Of a stretch of 64,000 nt of DNA, positions 42,601 through 50,063 are shown piece after piece. The DNA comes from Pseudomonas arcuscaelestis. GTDB lineage: Bacteria > Pseudomonadota > Gammaproteobacteria > Pseudomonadales > Pseudomonadaceae. The notes below the pieces were generated by a model. The model searched no databases, was not told where the DNA came from, and was given only the letters and a program-made list of their open reading frames with translations. The position numbers were made by a program, and so were the translations under genes. The stretch covers positions 1-64,000 of the forward strand of contig NZ_JACOPV010000014.1 of NCBI RefSeq assembly GCF_016881005.1, written 5' to 3'. How positions within the stretch are numbered: the stretch's first letter is position 1; each line of letters starts with the position of its first letter.

Positions 42601-42674
42601 GCGGGTGTCGTATAATGGCATTACTCCAGCTTCCCAAGCTGATAACGAGGGTTCGATTCCCTTCACCCGCTCCA
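42601..42674 (+). tRNA. tRNA-Gly (anticodon CCC)
   Basis: Acceptor arms GCGGGTG/CACCCGC, T arm GAGGG-TTCGATT-CCCTT, anticodon loop TTCCCAA (anticodon CCC), encoded CCA end. The anticodon stem CCAGC/GCTGA has one mismatch at its base. Decodes GGG. Not followed by a duplicated 3' end, so no island is integrated here. Confidence 0.93.
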
Positions 42675-42970
42675 GCTTTTTTCAGGTGTTCAATTCCTTT
42701 TCTGTAACAGCATATTTTGCCGTTACAGAGTCAACGGAAACACCCATCAACGTCTCCCCTCTTGTTCTCGTCATTTCAGACCCTGCTCTGAAAGAAACAC
42801 GTGATCTGAGCCCCTGTCTGCGCAAGTCAGTCCGACATTACCGTATCCCCTATGGGCTGAACCGGCCCGTGGCGTTTTAGTTTTCTGGCGTTCAACCCCT
42901 GCTTGTTGAATTAGCCAGCACATAAAAATCATGCATGTTCAGGAGCTGTTGGTGATTCAAGGAATGCGCG

Positions 42971-43624
42971 GTGAGTAAGATAAAGTTTGATGTAGATGCT
43001 GTGTACTGCATATCGCTTATAGAACGGACGGACAGACGCGAGTTGTTCAGGAAAACCCTGGGGCGTCTGCTTTATAACCCGGTCATATTCCATGTCGTCG
43101 AAAGAAACCAAGACCCTGTAAAAGGATGTTACGAATCTCACCAGGCGCTGGCAAAGAAAGCACTGGAAGAGGGATTGAATCGAATATTGATCTTTGAAGA
43201 TGACGTAAAGCCTTATGAATTAAAGGCAACGTCGATTCGCTGGATCAATCGTTTTATCCGTACTCGAAACTTTGAGGCCCTGCACTTGGGCTACAGCATG
43301 GGTAGAACGTGGTTGACCTGGTTCCCATTCATTGCCCGAGGCAAGGTTGTAGCACTGCATGCCTACATTCTTTCGCGCGAAGGATGTCAGGTGCTAGCCA
43401 ACACACCTTACGACGGCACGCCAGTTGATGTGGTGTTCAAAAAGCGCATCAAACAGCATTGCGCGTTTCCCATGCTGTTTCGCCAACATGCAGGATCGGA
43501 CGTTGGCAGTGACATCGAAGCGGTCGTACGCAACGAAGATGAGTGGTGGCAACGCAATTGGGACAAACACCGGCGATCACCGGTTAAAAATTTCTGGCGC
43601 ACGATGCTTCGCCTGAACTTCTAG
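42971..43624 (+). CDS. Glycosyltransferase family 25 (LPS/LOS type)
   Basis: 217 residues from GTG 42971. Family motifs: VYCISLIERTDRRELF at the N-terminus, CYESHQALAKKALEEG near 55 and ILIFEDDV (DxD-like) near 73. GT25 enzymes add sugars to lipopolysaccharide or proteins. Codon use is more AT-rich than the neighbours, and the gene stands alone downstream of a tRNA: possibly acquired. The 296 nt between tRNA and start hold no gene. Confidence 0.88.
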   Translation: MSKIKFDVDAVYCISLIERTDRRELFRKTLGRLLYNPVIFHVVERNQDPVKGCYESHQALAKKALEEGLNRILIFEDDVKPYELKATSIRWINRFIRTRNFEALHLGYSMGRTWLTWFPFIARGKVVALHAYILSREGCQVLANTPYDGTPVDVVFKKRIKQHCAFPMLFRQHAGSDVGSDIEAVVRNEDEWWQRNWDKHRRSPVKNFWRTMLRLNF

Positions 43625-43743
43625 TCCCGAGCAAGAGCAGCACAACCTTTTGATCTGGCGCCAGCTTTGGATCGCGCAATGCGCTTTAATTAGAGCGTTT
43701 GCGAATCTTCAGCCTTGTTGCGAAACACTCTAAAGGACTGTTC

Positions 43744-45450
43744 ATGCTGCTCTCTCGCTGGCTCCCAGGCCTGGCCAATCTTTTGCACTATCGCCGCGAA
43801 TGGTTCCATGCCGACCTGCAAGCCGGGTTGTCGGTGGCAGCCATCCAGATTCCGATTGCCATCGCCTATGCACAAATCGTCGGGCTGCCACCGCAATACG
43901 GGTTGTACGCCTGTATTCTGCCGATGATGGTCTATGCCTTGGTGGGCAGCTCAAGACAATTGATGGTCGGCCCGGATGCAGCAACTTGCGCCATGGTTGC
44001 AGGCGCCATCGCCCCGTTGGCGATGGGTGACCCTGCACGGCTGGCGCAGTTATCGGTGATCATCACCCTGCTGGTCGGGCTGATGTTGATCGCCGCGGGC
44101 GTGGCACGTGCCGGTTTTATTGCCAGTTTCTTCTCGCGCCCGATTCTGATCGGCTACCTGAACGGTATTGGCCTTAGCCTGTTGGCCGGACAGCTAGGCA
44201 AGGTGCTGGGCTTTCAGATAGAAGGCAATGGTTTCATCCTCAGCCTGATCAACTTGGTCGAGCGCTTGGGAGAAATCCGCTGGTTGACGCTCACTATCGG
44301 CATGGCCGGCCTGGCGCTGCTGATCTGGTTGCCGCGTCGCTATCCGCGCCTGCCTGCCGCTTTGGTCACGGTGGTTATCGCCACCGCAGTGGTCGGCGTG
44401 TTTGGCCTGGATCGCTTCGGCGTGGCTATTCTCGGCCCGGTCCCCGCGGGCATCCCTGAGCTGGCCTGGCCTCAAACCAATCTGGAAGAAATGAAAAGCC
44501 TGATGCGTGATGCCCTGGGTATCGCCACGGTGAGCTTCTGTAGCGCAATGCTCACGGCCCGTAGCTTCGCGGCTCGGCACGGTTATGCGATCAATGCCAA
44601 CCATGAGTTCCTGGCACTGGGGGTGACCAACATCGCCGCTGGTGTTTCCCAGGGGTTTGCCATCAGCGGCGCCGACTCGCGCACGGCGGTCAACGACATG
44701 GTCGGGGGCAAAAGCCAACTGGTGGGCATTATCGCCGCCTTGGTCATCGCCCTGATCCTGTTGTTTTTCACCGCACCGATGGCCTGGATTCCACAGGCAG
44801 CGCTAGGTGCCGTACTGCTGATGGCCGGCTGGGGCCTGATCGATGTGAAGTCCCTAGGAAAAATCTACAAACTCAGCCGTTTCGAGTTCTGGTTGTGTGT
44901 ACTGACAACCGTTGGGGTGCTGGGGCTCGGTGTGCTGCCCGGTATCATTTTTGCCGTGACCCTGGCGATCTTGCGCCTGCTCTACAGCATCTACCAACCG
45001 ACCGATGCGGTACTTGGCTGGATGCCCGGGGTTGAAGGCCAAGTGGATATCCGTCAGCACAAGGAAGCACGCACAGTGAAGGGGCTGGTGGTGTATCGCT
45101 TCGATGACGCGATCCTGTTCTTCAATGCCGACTACTTCAAGATGCGCCTGCTCGATGCAGTGCAGCAGGAAAATGAGCCTCGGGCAGTGCTGTTCGACGC
45201 CGAAGCGGTCAGCTCAATCGACGTCAGCGGCATTTCAGCATTGCGCGAGGTGCGTGACACCTTGCAGGCGCGTGGTATTCACTTTGGCATTGCCCGAGCG
45301 CGCGGCCAGTTTCTCCGTATGCTGGTGCGCTCGGGCATTGCTCGAGAAATGGAAAAAGGCATGCTGTTCGGGTCAGTGCGCTCGGGTATCCGTGCCTACC
45401 GACTGTGGCGCAACCGCACGCGTAAAGGCGCCGTGTCGACACCGACCTGA
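43744..45450 (+). CDS. SulP family anion permease with STAS domain
   Basis: 568 residues from ATG 43744 (AAAGGA upstream). About 11-12 TM segments starting with the SulP signature ADLQAGLSVAAIQIPIAIAYAQIVGLPPQYGLYA; a cytoplasmic STAS domain near residues 440-545 (GLVVYRFDDAILFFNADYFK … FDAEAVSSIDVSG). Candidate sulphate, bicarbonate or dicarboxylate transporter; the substrate cannot be read. Convergent with the LysE gene. Confidence 0.92.
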   Translation: MLLSRWLPGLANLLHYRREWFHADLQAGLSVAAIQIPIAIAYAQIVGLPPQYGLYACILPMMVYALVGSSRQLMVGPDAATCAMVAGAIAPLAMGDPARLAQLSVIITLLVGLMLIAAGVARAGFIASFFSRPILIGYLNGIGLSLLAGQLGKVLGFQIEGNGFILSLINLVERLGEIRWLTLTIGMAGLALLIWLPRRYPRLPAALVTVVIATAVVGVFGLDRFGVAILGPVPAGIPELAWPQTNLEEMKSLMRDALGIATVSFCSAMLTARSFAARHGYAINANHEFLALGVTNIAAGVSQGFAISGADSRTAVNDMVGGKSQLVGIIAALVIALILLFFTAPMAWIPQAALGAVLLMAGWGLIDVKSLGKIYKLSRFEFWLCVLTTVGVLGLGVLPGIIFAVTLAILRLLYSIYQPTDAVLGWMPGVEGQVDIRQHKEARTVKGLVVYRFDDAILFFNADYFKMRLLDAVQQENEPRAVLFDAEAVSSIDVSGISALREVRDTLQARGIHFGIARARGQFLRMLVRSGIAREMEKGMLFGSVRSGIRAYRLWRNRTRKGAVSTPT

Positions 45451-45467
45451 ACCGCAGGGCCGCAGCA

Positions 45468-46103
45468 TTAGCGTTGCGGCATCAGCCCCGGCAGAGCATG
45501 CATCAAGGCATTGACGGCAAAACCGATGAACATAACGCCGCAAGCCCGGGTGATCCACAGTTCGTAGCGGGTATAGAGCGTGCGCACATGGCGCGCGCCA
45601 ACCACTGCGATAAGAATTACGTAGGCCAGCAGGCCACCGACAAAGCTCAGTGCGATGAGCATTGGCAGCATCGACCAGTCCAATGCTTCGGCGCGGCTGG
45701 AGAGCAAAGCGGTGAAGGTTGCAACTGCCACCGGGTAGGCCTTGGGGTTGGTCAGGCCGAATACCACACCATGCCAGAACGGCTTGCGCACCGGGCCGCG
45801 CTCACCGTCACCGCTGCCAGGACGACTGCGCAACGCGCGCCAACCCAACCAGAACAGATACAGACCGCTGAGCAGGCCAAGGATATCGAACACCGAACTG
45901 CCAATCTGGCGGGCCCCGACGATAGCGACCAGCGCAGTGCTGCACCACAGCACATCGCCAAGCAAGTGACCACAGAGAAAACCCGCGCCGGCCTTGCGTC
46001 CGCGTGAAGCACCAATACCCAGCACTGCGAGCACGCCCGGACCCGGGGTGATGCCATAGATAAAACCAGAAGCCATTACGGCGAACAGCAGCGAAAAGGT
46101 CAT
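45468..46103 (-). CDS. LysE/RhtB family exporter
   Basis: 211 residues from ATG 46103; six TM helices with the family start LLFAVMASGFIYGITPGPGVLAVLGIGASRG and FGLTNPKAYPVAVATF. Exports amino acids or small metabolites in the family; the substrate is unknown. Confidence 0.9.
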   Translation of the reverse strand: MTFSLLFAVMASGFIYGITPGPGVLAVLGIGASRGRKAGAGFLCGHLLGDVLWCSTALVAIVGARQIGSSVFDILGLLSGLYLFWLGWRALRSRPGSGDGERGPVRKPFWHGVVFGLTNPKAYPVAVATFTALLSSRAEALDWSMLPMLIALSFVGGLLAYVILIAVVGARHVRTLYTRYELWITRACGVMFIGFAVNALMHALPGLMPQR

Positions 46104-46171
46104 GGGGCGAGGGGCTCCGAGCGAACGCAGAGCGCGCAGTCTACGGCAGCTATTGGATCCAGGCCAGATCC

Positions 46172-47245
46172 TCAATAGCCTTGATTGTCGAGTATTTGCA
46201 CCTCGCTCAAGGCTGCCGGACGCGATAAGTGGCGCAACAAGTTGCCGCTGCGATTGGTGAAGATTCCATCCACCCCAGCAGCCATGACCTTGGCGAAGTC
46301 CACTTCCTCGTCAACAGTGTAGACATGCACCACCAACTGCCTGTCATGGCTCAGGCGGTTCATCCACGGCTGCACCAAATCGGCATAGCTCTGCGCCCCA
46401 CCGGCCGAGCGCGCCGCCGATGGGCCGACGCCAATGGCCCCCGCCGCCTTGGCGTGGTCAAGCCAGCGCTCGAATTCTGCCTTGCTTTCAGGCTGCTGTC
46501 GGGCATAGAACGCGGCCTTGTCGGACTCACCCGATTGAGCAAAGGTCTGCTTGGATGCCGGCTCGATACCGCCGTTGCCGACCCATAACAACAGCACCCT
46601 GGGCACCTGTGGCATTTCCTGCTGCAGTAACGCCAGACTGCTGCGGTCAAAGCTTTGCAGCACCACCCGACCGGGCTGGTCGAGCCAGCCACGTGCCTGC
46701 AGGCGGGCCTTGAGCTGGGCCTCGATGCCTGGAAACAGCAGGGGTTTCTTGGTTTCGATATAGAGCCCGGGCTGCCTGCGCGGATCGCCCTCGGCGATAT
46801 CGATGACCTCGTCGAGCGTCTGGACCTTCAAGCCCACGAAACGGCTCCGAGCACGTTCGGGGTAGGCGTTGTTGAACCAACTGCCGACATCGAGCAACTT
46901 CAATTCAGCCAGGGTAAAAGCGCTGACCGGACTGTTTTTGCGCTCGGGAAATCGCTGCGCAACATCACTGGTACGCAGCAGATTGTCGTCGTGCACGGCA
47001 ACCAGTACGCCGTCGCGACTACGTTGCAGGTCCAACTCAAGATAATCGGCCCCCAGTTCACGGGCCAACAGGTAGGCCGGCGCCGTGGACTCCGGCGCAT
47101 CGAACGAGGCGCCGCGATGGGCAATCACCGCAGGGTGGGCGATGCCCTGCAGGTGCGCCAGCACCTTGCCCTGCCCGGCATCGCTCAAGCCAGCGAGGGG
47201 CAACAGAGCCAGGCAGCAATAGCGGCGGATACCTTGGAGCAACAT
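46172..47245 (-). CDS. Glycerophosphodiester phosphodiesterase (GlpQ/GDPD family)
   Basis: 357 residues from ATG 47245 with a signal-like N-terminus (RRYCCLALLPLAGLSDAG). GDPD motifs: HRGASFDAPESTAPAY, LELDLQRSRDGVLVAVHDD and VYTVDEEVDFAKVMAAGVDGIFTN. Hydrolyses glycerophosphodiesters to glycerol-3-phosphate and an alcohol, probably in the periplasm. It lies 68 nt upstream of the LysE gene on the same strand; whether the two are co-transcribed is not shown by sequence. Confidence 0.9.
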   Translation of the reverse strand: MLLQGIRRYCCLALLPLAGLSDAGQGKVLAHLQGIAHPAVIAHRGASFDAPESTAPAYLLARELGADYLELDLQRSRDGVLVAVHDDNLLRTSDVAQRFPERKNSPVSAFTLAELKLLDVGSWFNNAYPERARSRFVGLKVQTLDEVIDIAEGDPRRQPGLYIETKKPLLFPGIEAQLKARLQARGWLDQPGRVVLQSFDRSSLALLQQEMPQVPRVLLLWVGNGGIEPASKQTFAQSGESDKAAFYARQQPESKAEFERWLDHAKAAGAIGVGPSAARSAGGAQSYADLVQPWMNRLSHDRQLVVHVYTVDEEVDFAKVMAAGVDGIFTNRSGNLLRHLSRPAALSEVQILDNQGY

Positions 47246-47352
47246 AGTCTTCCCTCGGTTGTGCAGCGTATTCAGCATAGTCGCCGACGCTGATGACAAG
47301 CCGGTTGCATGCTAAAGTCGCGCCGATTGCCGCCACATCATAGAGATGCCGA

Positions 47353-48375
47353 ATGTCCCACACCAACCTCGATGCCAGCCTTCACCTCTGGCCTGAACTG
47401 ATCGCCAGCCACCCTTGCAGCGGTCTGCTCCTGGGCAACGGCGCCAGTCGAGCATTGTGGCGACCTTTCACTTACTTCTCCCTGTTTGAAGAAGCCCAGC
47501 GGGTGCGTCACAAACCGCTCGGCCTGACTGATCAGGCGTTGTTCAAATCCCTCGGTACCGAGCTGTTCGAGCCGGTACTCAGCGCGTTGAACACCACCGT
47601 ACGTGTCAATGCCGCCCTGGCGATCAGTTCATCAGCGCCTTTGAATCGCTATTACGCGATCAAGGAAGCACTGATTCACGCGGTGCGTAGCGTTCACGTA
47701 CCCTGGCGCCTGCTGCCGCAATCGACGCTGAACGTGATCAACAGCGAGCTGCGCAACTACCAGAGCGTCTATTCGAGCAACTACGACTTGCTGTGCCATT
47801 GGGCCGCCAGTCAGACGCCGGAAGCTTTTCAGCAGTTGTTCAATGAAGAGGGCGTTTTTGATATCCGCCACACTCGCAGACCGGGGACACGCGTGCTTTA
47901 TCTACACGGCGGCCTGCATCTGCTCAAGCAACAGGACGGCAGTACTCGCCAGCGCAGCGCCAGCGGCAGTCAGTTGCTCGATGGCTTTGCGGTAAATACC
48001 CCGGGCGATGTACCACTGTTCGTCAATGAAGGCAGCAGCGATGACAAGCTCAAGGCCATCAGCAGTTGCGACTACCTTACTTGGTGCCTGGGCGAACTTG
48101 CCGGCCATCAAGGCGGCCTGTGCCTGTTCGGCCAGCATCTGGATGGCAGCGACCGACACTTGCTGCACGCTATCAAAGAGGCGCGTCCGGCATATCTGGC
48201 GATCGCCATCCGCCCCTTGAGCGAAGCCTCGATCATCAGCCAGAAGCAGCATTACACCCAGCGTTTTGCCGACACTGCGCAGTTGCCACTGTACTTCTTC
48301 GATGCCAGCAGCCACCCCCTGGGCGCGCCGGAACTTGAAATCCCGGTTCCACTGACGACGCGCAAGCGGCGCTGA
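47353..48375 (+). CDS. DUF4917 family protein (SIR2-like fold possible)
   Basis: 340 residues. The N-terminal GLLLGNGASRALWRPFTYFSLFEEA (glycine-rich nucleotide-binding-like loop), YSSNYDLL near residue 140, RVLYLHGGLHLL near 185 and CLFGQHLDGSDRHLLHAI near 260 are typical of DUF4917, which is reported as related to SIR2-like proteins. No known partner gene is adjacent. Function unknown; NAD-handling SIR2-like proteins occur in anti-phage systems, but nothing here shows that role. Confidence 0.8.
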   Translation: MSHTNLDASLHLWPELIASHPCSGLLLGNGASRALWRPFTYFSLFEEAQRVRHKPLGLTDQALFKSLGTELFEPVLSALNTTVRVNAALAISSSAPLNRYYAIKEALIHAVRSVHVPWRLLPQSTLNVINSELRNYQSVYSSNYDLLCHWAASQTPEAFQQLFNEEGVFDIRHTRRPGTRVLYLHGGLHLLKQQDGSTRQRSASGSQLLDGFAVNTPGDVPLFVNEGSSDDKLKAISSCDYLTWCLGELAGHQGGLCLFGQHLDGSDRHLLHAIKEARPAYLAIAIRPLSEASIISQKQHYTQRFADTAQLPLYFFDASSHPLGAPELEIPVPLTTRKRR

Positions 48376-48396
48376 CAGCGGGACGATTTCATCATG

Positions 48397-48415
48397 GTAA
48401 ATAACAATAATTATC
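48397..48415 (+). promoter_or_regulatory. Fur-box-like site before the sigma factor gene
   Basis: GTAAATAACAATAATTATC matches the 19-bp Fur consensus GATAATGATAATCATTATC at 14 positions. It lies 47 nt before the sigma factor start, as expected for iron repression of a FecI-type sigma gene. Confidence 0.7.
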
Positions 48416-48461
48416 GCTAACATTCGCAGCTTTCTTCTTCGCGCCACCCTGGAAAGCTTGC

Positions 48462-49001
48462 ATGCAACGCCCCAAACCGGACTCGCTGGGCCATGATACG
48501 TGCCGCGGGTTTTATGCTGACATCCTGCATTTCCTGCGCAAGCGCATGGATAACGCCAGCGATGCCGCCGACATGACACAGGATGTGTTCGCCCAATGGC
48601 TGGGCTATCGTGATCGGTCGCGGGTAGAGCAGCCACGCGCATTTTTGTTCCAGGTCGCGCGCAATCTGCTCAACGATCACTGGCGCCGCCAACGTGTCCG
48701 TCACGCCGTGCTCGATGAACAATCTCAGGCCGATGACGTCACTTCCCTGGACACTCGCAATGACCCGCTGAACCATGCCCAGCAGCAACAACGCCTGGAG
48801 CAATTGAAGCGTGTTCTCGCCGAGCTCTCGCCGCGCCGCCGCGAAGCCCTTATGCTGCACCGTTTCGAAGGTCTGACGCAGGCACAGATCGGGGAGCGCA
48901 TGGGCATCTCTGTGAGCATGGTAGAGAAACACATTGCCGCTGCACTGCTGCATTGCAAACAACGCCTGGACAGTGACGACGGCATGGAGCAGCCAGAATG
49001 A
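48462..49001 (+). CDS. FecI-type ECF sigma factor (iron starvation)
   Basis: 179 residues. Region 2 (DILHFLRKRMDNASDAADMTQDVFAQWL) and region 4 (LSPRRREALMLHRFEGLTQAQIGERMGISVSMVEKHI) are intact; the SVSMVEKHI end is typical of FecI-like sigmas. Overlaps fecR in ATGA. Should transcribe the receptor gene when the receptor signals. Confidence 0.93.
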   Translation: MQRPKPDSLGHDTCRGFYADILHFLRKRMDNASDAADMTQDVFAQWLGYRDRSRVEQPRAFLFQVARNLLNDHWRRQRVRHAVLDEQSQADDVTSLDTRNDPLNHAQQQQRLEQLKRVLAELSPRRREALMLHRFEGLTQAQIGERMGISVSMVEKHIAAALLHCKQRLDSDDGMEQPE

Positions 49002-49948
49002 CTACCCCCCCAGAAATCGATAAGCGTTCGGTCGATGCCCAGGCGGCCAGCTGGTTCACGCGCAACCGCAACACACCATCGCGAGCCGTGCGCAAAGAGT
49101 TCGAGCAGTGGATGCAGACGCCCGAACATGCCCGAGCCTACACCCAGTTCGTCCAGCTCTGGGATGATTTGGCCGCGCTGAAGACGCTCAACCAACCCGT
49201 GCCTCTGCCTACGCGCAAAGTACGTAATTGGCGCCCAGGGCTGGCGATGGCCGCAGCCGTGCTTTGCGCGCTGCTGGCTGGCAACCTGGGGTTGCCTAGC
49301 CATCACTACACACAAACGGTGGCGGTCTACAGCGAGCAGCCGCAAACCTTCGAACTGCCTGATGGCAGCCAATTGAGCGTCAATGCCCACACCCACGTAC
49401 GCATTGATTTCGACGGCGACCGGCGCCTGATCCATCTGGACAAGGGCCAGTTCTACATCGATGTTGCCGCCGACAAGGAACGGCCCTTGTTCGTCGACGC
49501 CGGCAGTGCTCGTGTGCGGGTAGTGGGAACCGGCTTCGACCTGCGCCGCAGTCGACATGAACTGGTGGTTAGCGTCGCCCATGGTCAGGTAGCCCTGGAA
49601 ACGCCCGGAGAGCACCAGCCACCGACACTGCTCGGAGCCCGCCAGCGCGCCACCTACAACCTGGCCCGTGGCAGCATCAGTTGGCAGACCTTGAGCAATG
49701 AAGAGGTTGCCGACTGGCGCAGTGGTCATGTGACGTTTCGCGATCGCGAACTGAGCAGCCTGATCGATGAACTTTCACTCTATCGCCCTGCTGAAATCCT
49801 GCTCGCTGATCCTGCCTTGGGCCGCTATAGGGTCTCTGGCAATCTGGATATCGAAGACCCCGATGCGTTGCTCAATGCGCTGCCCGCCCTGCTCCCCGTC
49901 AAGACCGTCAGCCTGGCCGACGGCCGCGTGCGCATCGAGCGCAAATAA
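48998..49948 (+). CDS. FecR-type anti-sigma/sigma regulator
   Basis: 316 residues. N-terminal DUF4880-like domain (AASWFTRNRNTPSRAVRKEFEQWMQTPEHARAY), TM near residues 80-95 (AMAAAVLCALLAGNLGL), FecR periplasmic domain (PDGSQLSVNAHTHVRIDFDGDRRLIHLDKGQFYIDV) and a C-terminal STN-like part (YRPAEILLADPALGRYRVSGNLDIEDPDALLNALP). Carries the receptor signal across the inner membrane. Confidence 0.93.
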   Translation: MTTPPEIDKRSVDAQAASWFTRNRNTPSRAVRKEFEQWMQTPEHARAYTQFVQLWDDLAALKTLNQPVPLPTRKVRNWRPGLAMAAAVLCALLAGNLGLPSHHYTQTVAVYSEQPQTFELPDGSQLSVNAHTHVRIDFDGDRRLIHLDKGQFYIDVAADKERPLFVDAGSARVRVVGTGFDLRRSRHELVVSVAHGQVALETPGEHQPPTLLGARQRATYNLARGSISWQTLSNEEVADWRSGHVTFRDRELSSLIDELSLYRPAEILLADPALGRYRVSGNLDIEDPDALLNALPALLPVKTVSLADGRVRIERK

Positions 49949-49953
49949 AAACT

Positions 49954-49972
49954 GAGAATATTTTTCATTCGC
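49954..49972 (+). promoter_or_regulatory. Weak Fur-box-like site before the receptor gene
   Basis: GAGAATATTTTTCATTCGC matches the Fur consensus at about 12 of 19 positions in the 115-nt fecR-receptor gap. Low-information match; may be chance. Confidence 0.35.
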
Positions 49973-50063
49973 ATATGAGGGTTTCAAGCGCCGCCACGTC
50001 TTCCTCCCGTCTGCGTAGTCACTGCAGGCCTTTTTGGCATTTGTTGCCGTTCTGGGGGATTTC

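Noticed and set aside
42605..42880. 91-codon frame starting inside the tRNA-Gly gene
   Set aside because: It overlaps the tRNA and has no ribosome binding site or domain.
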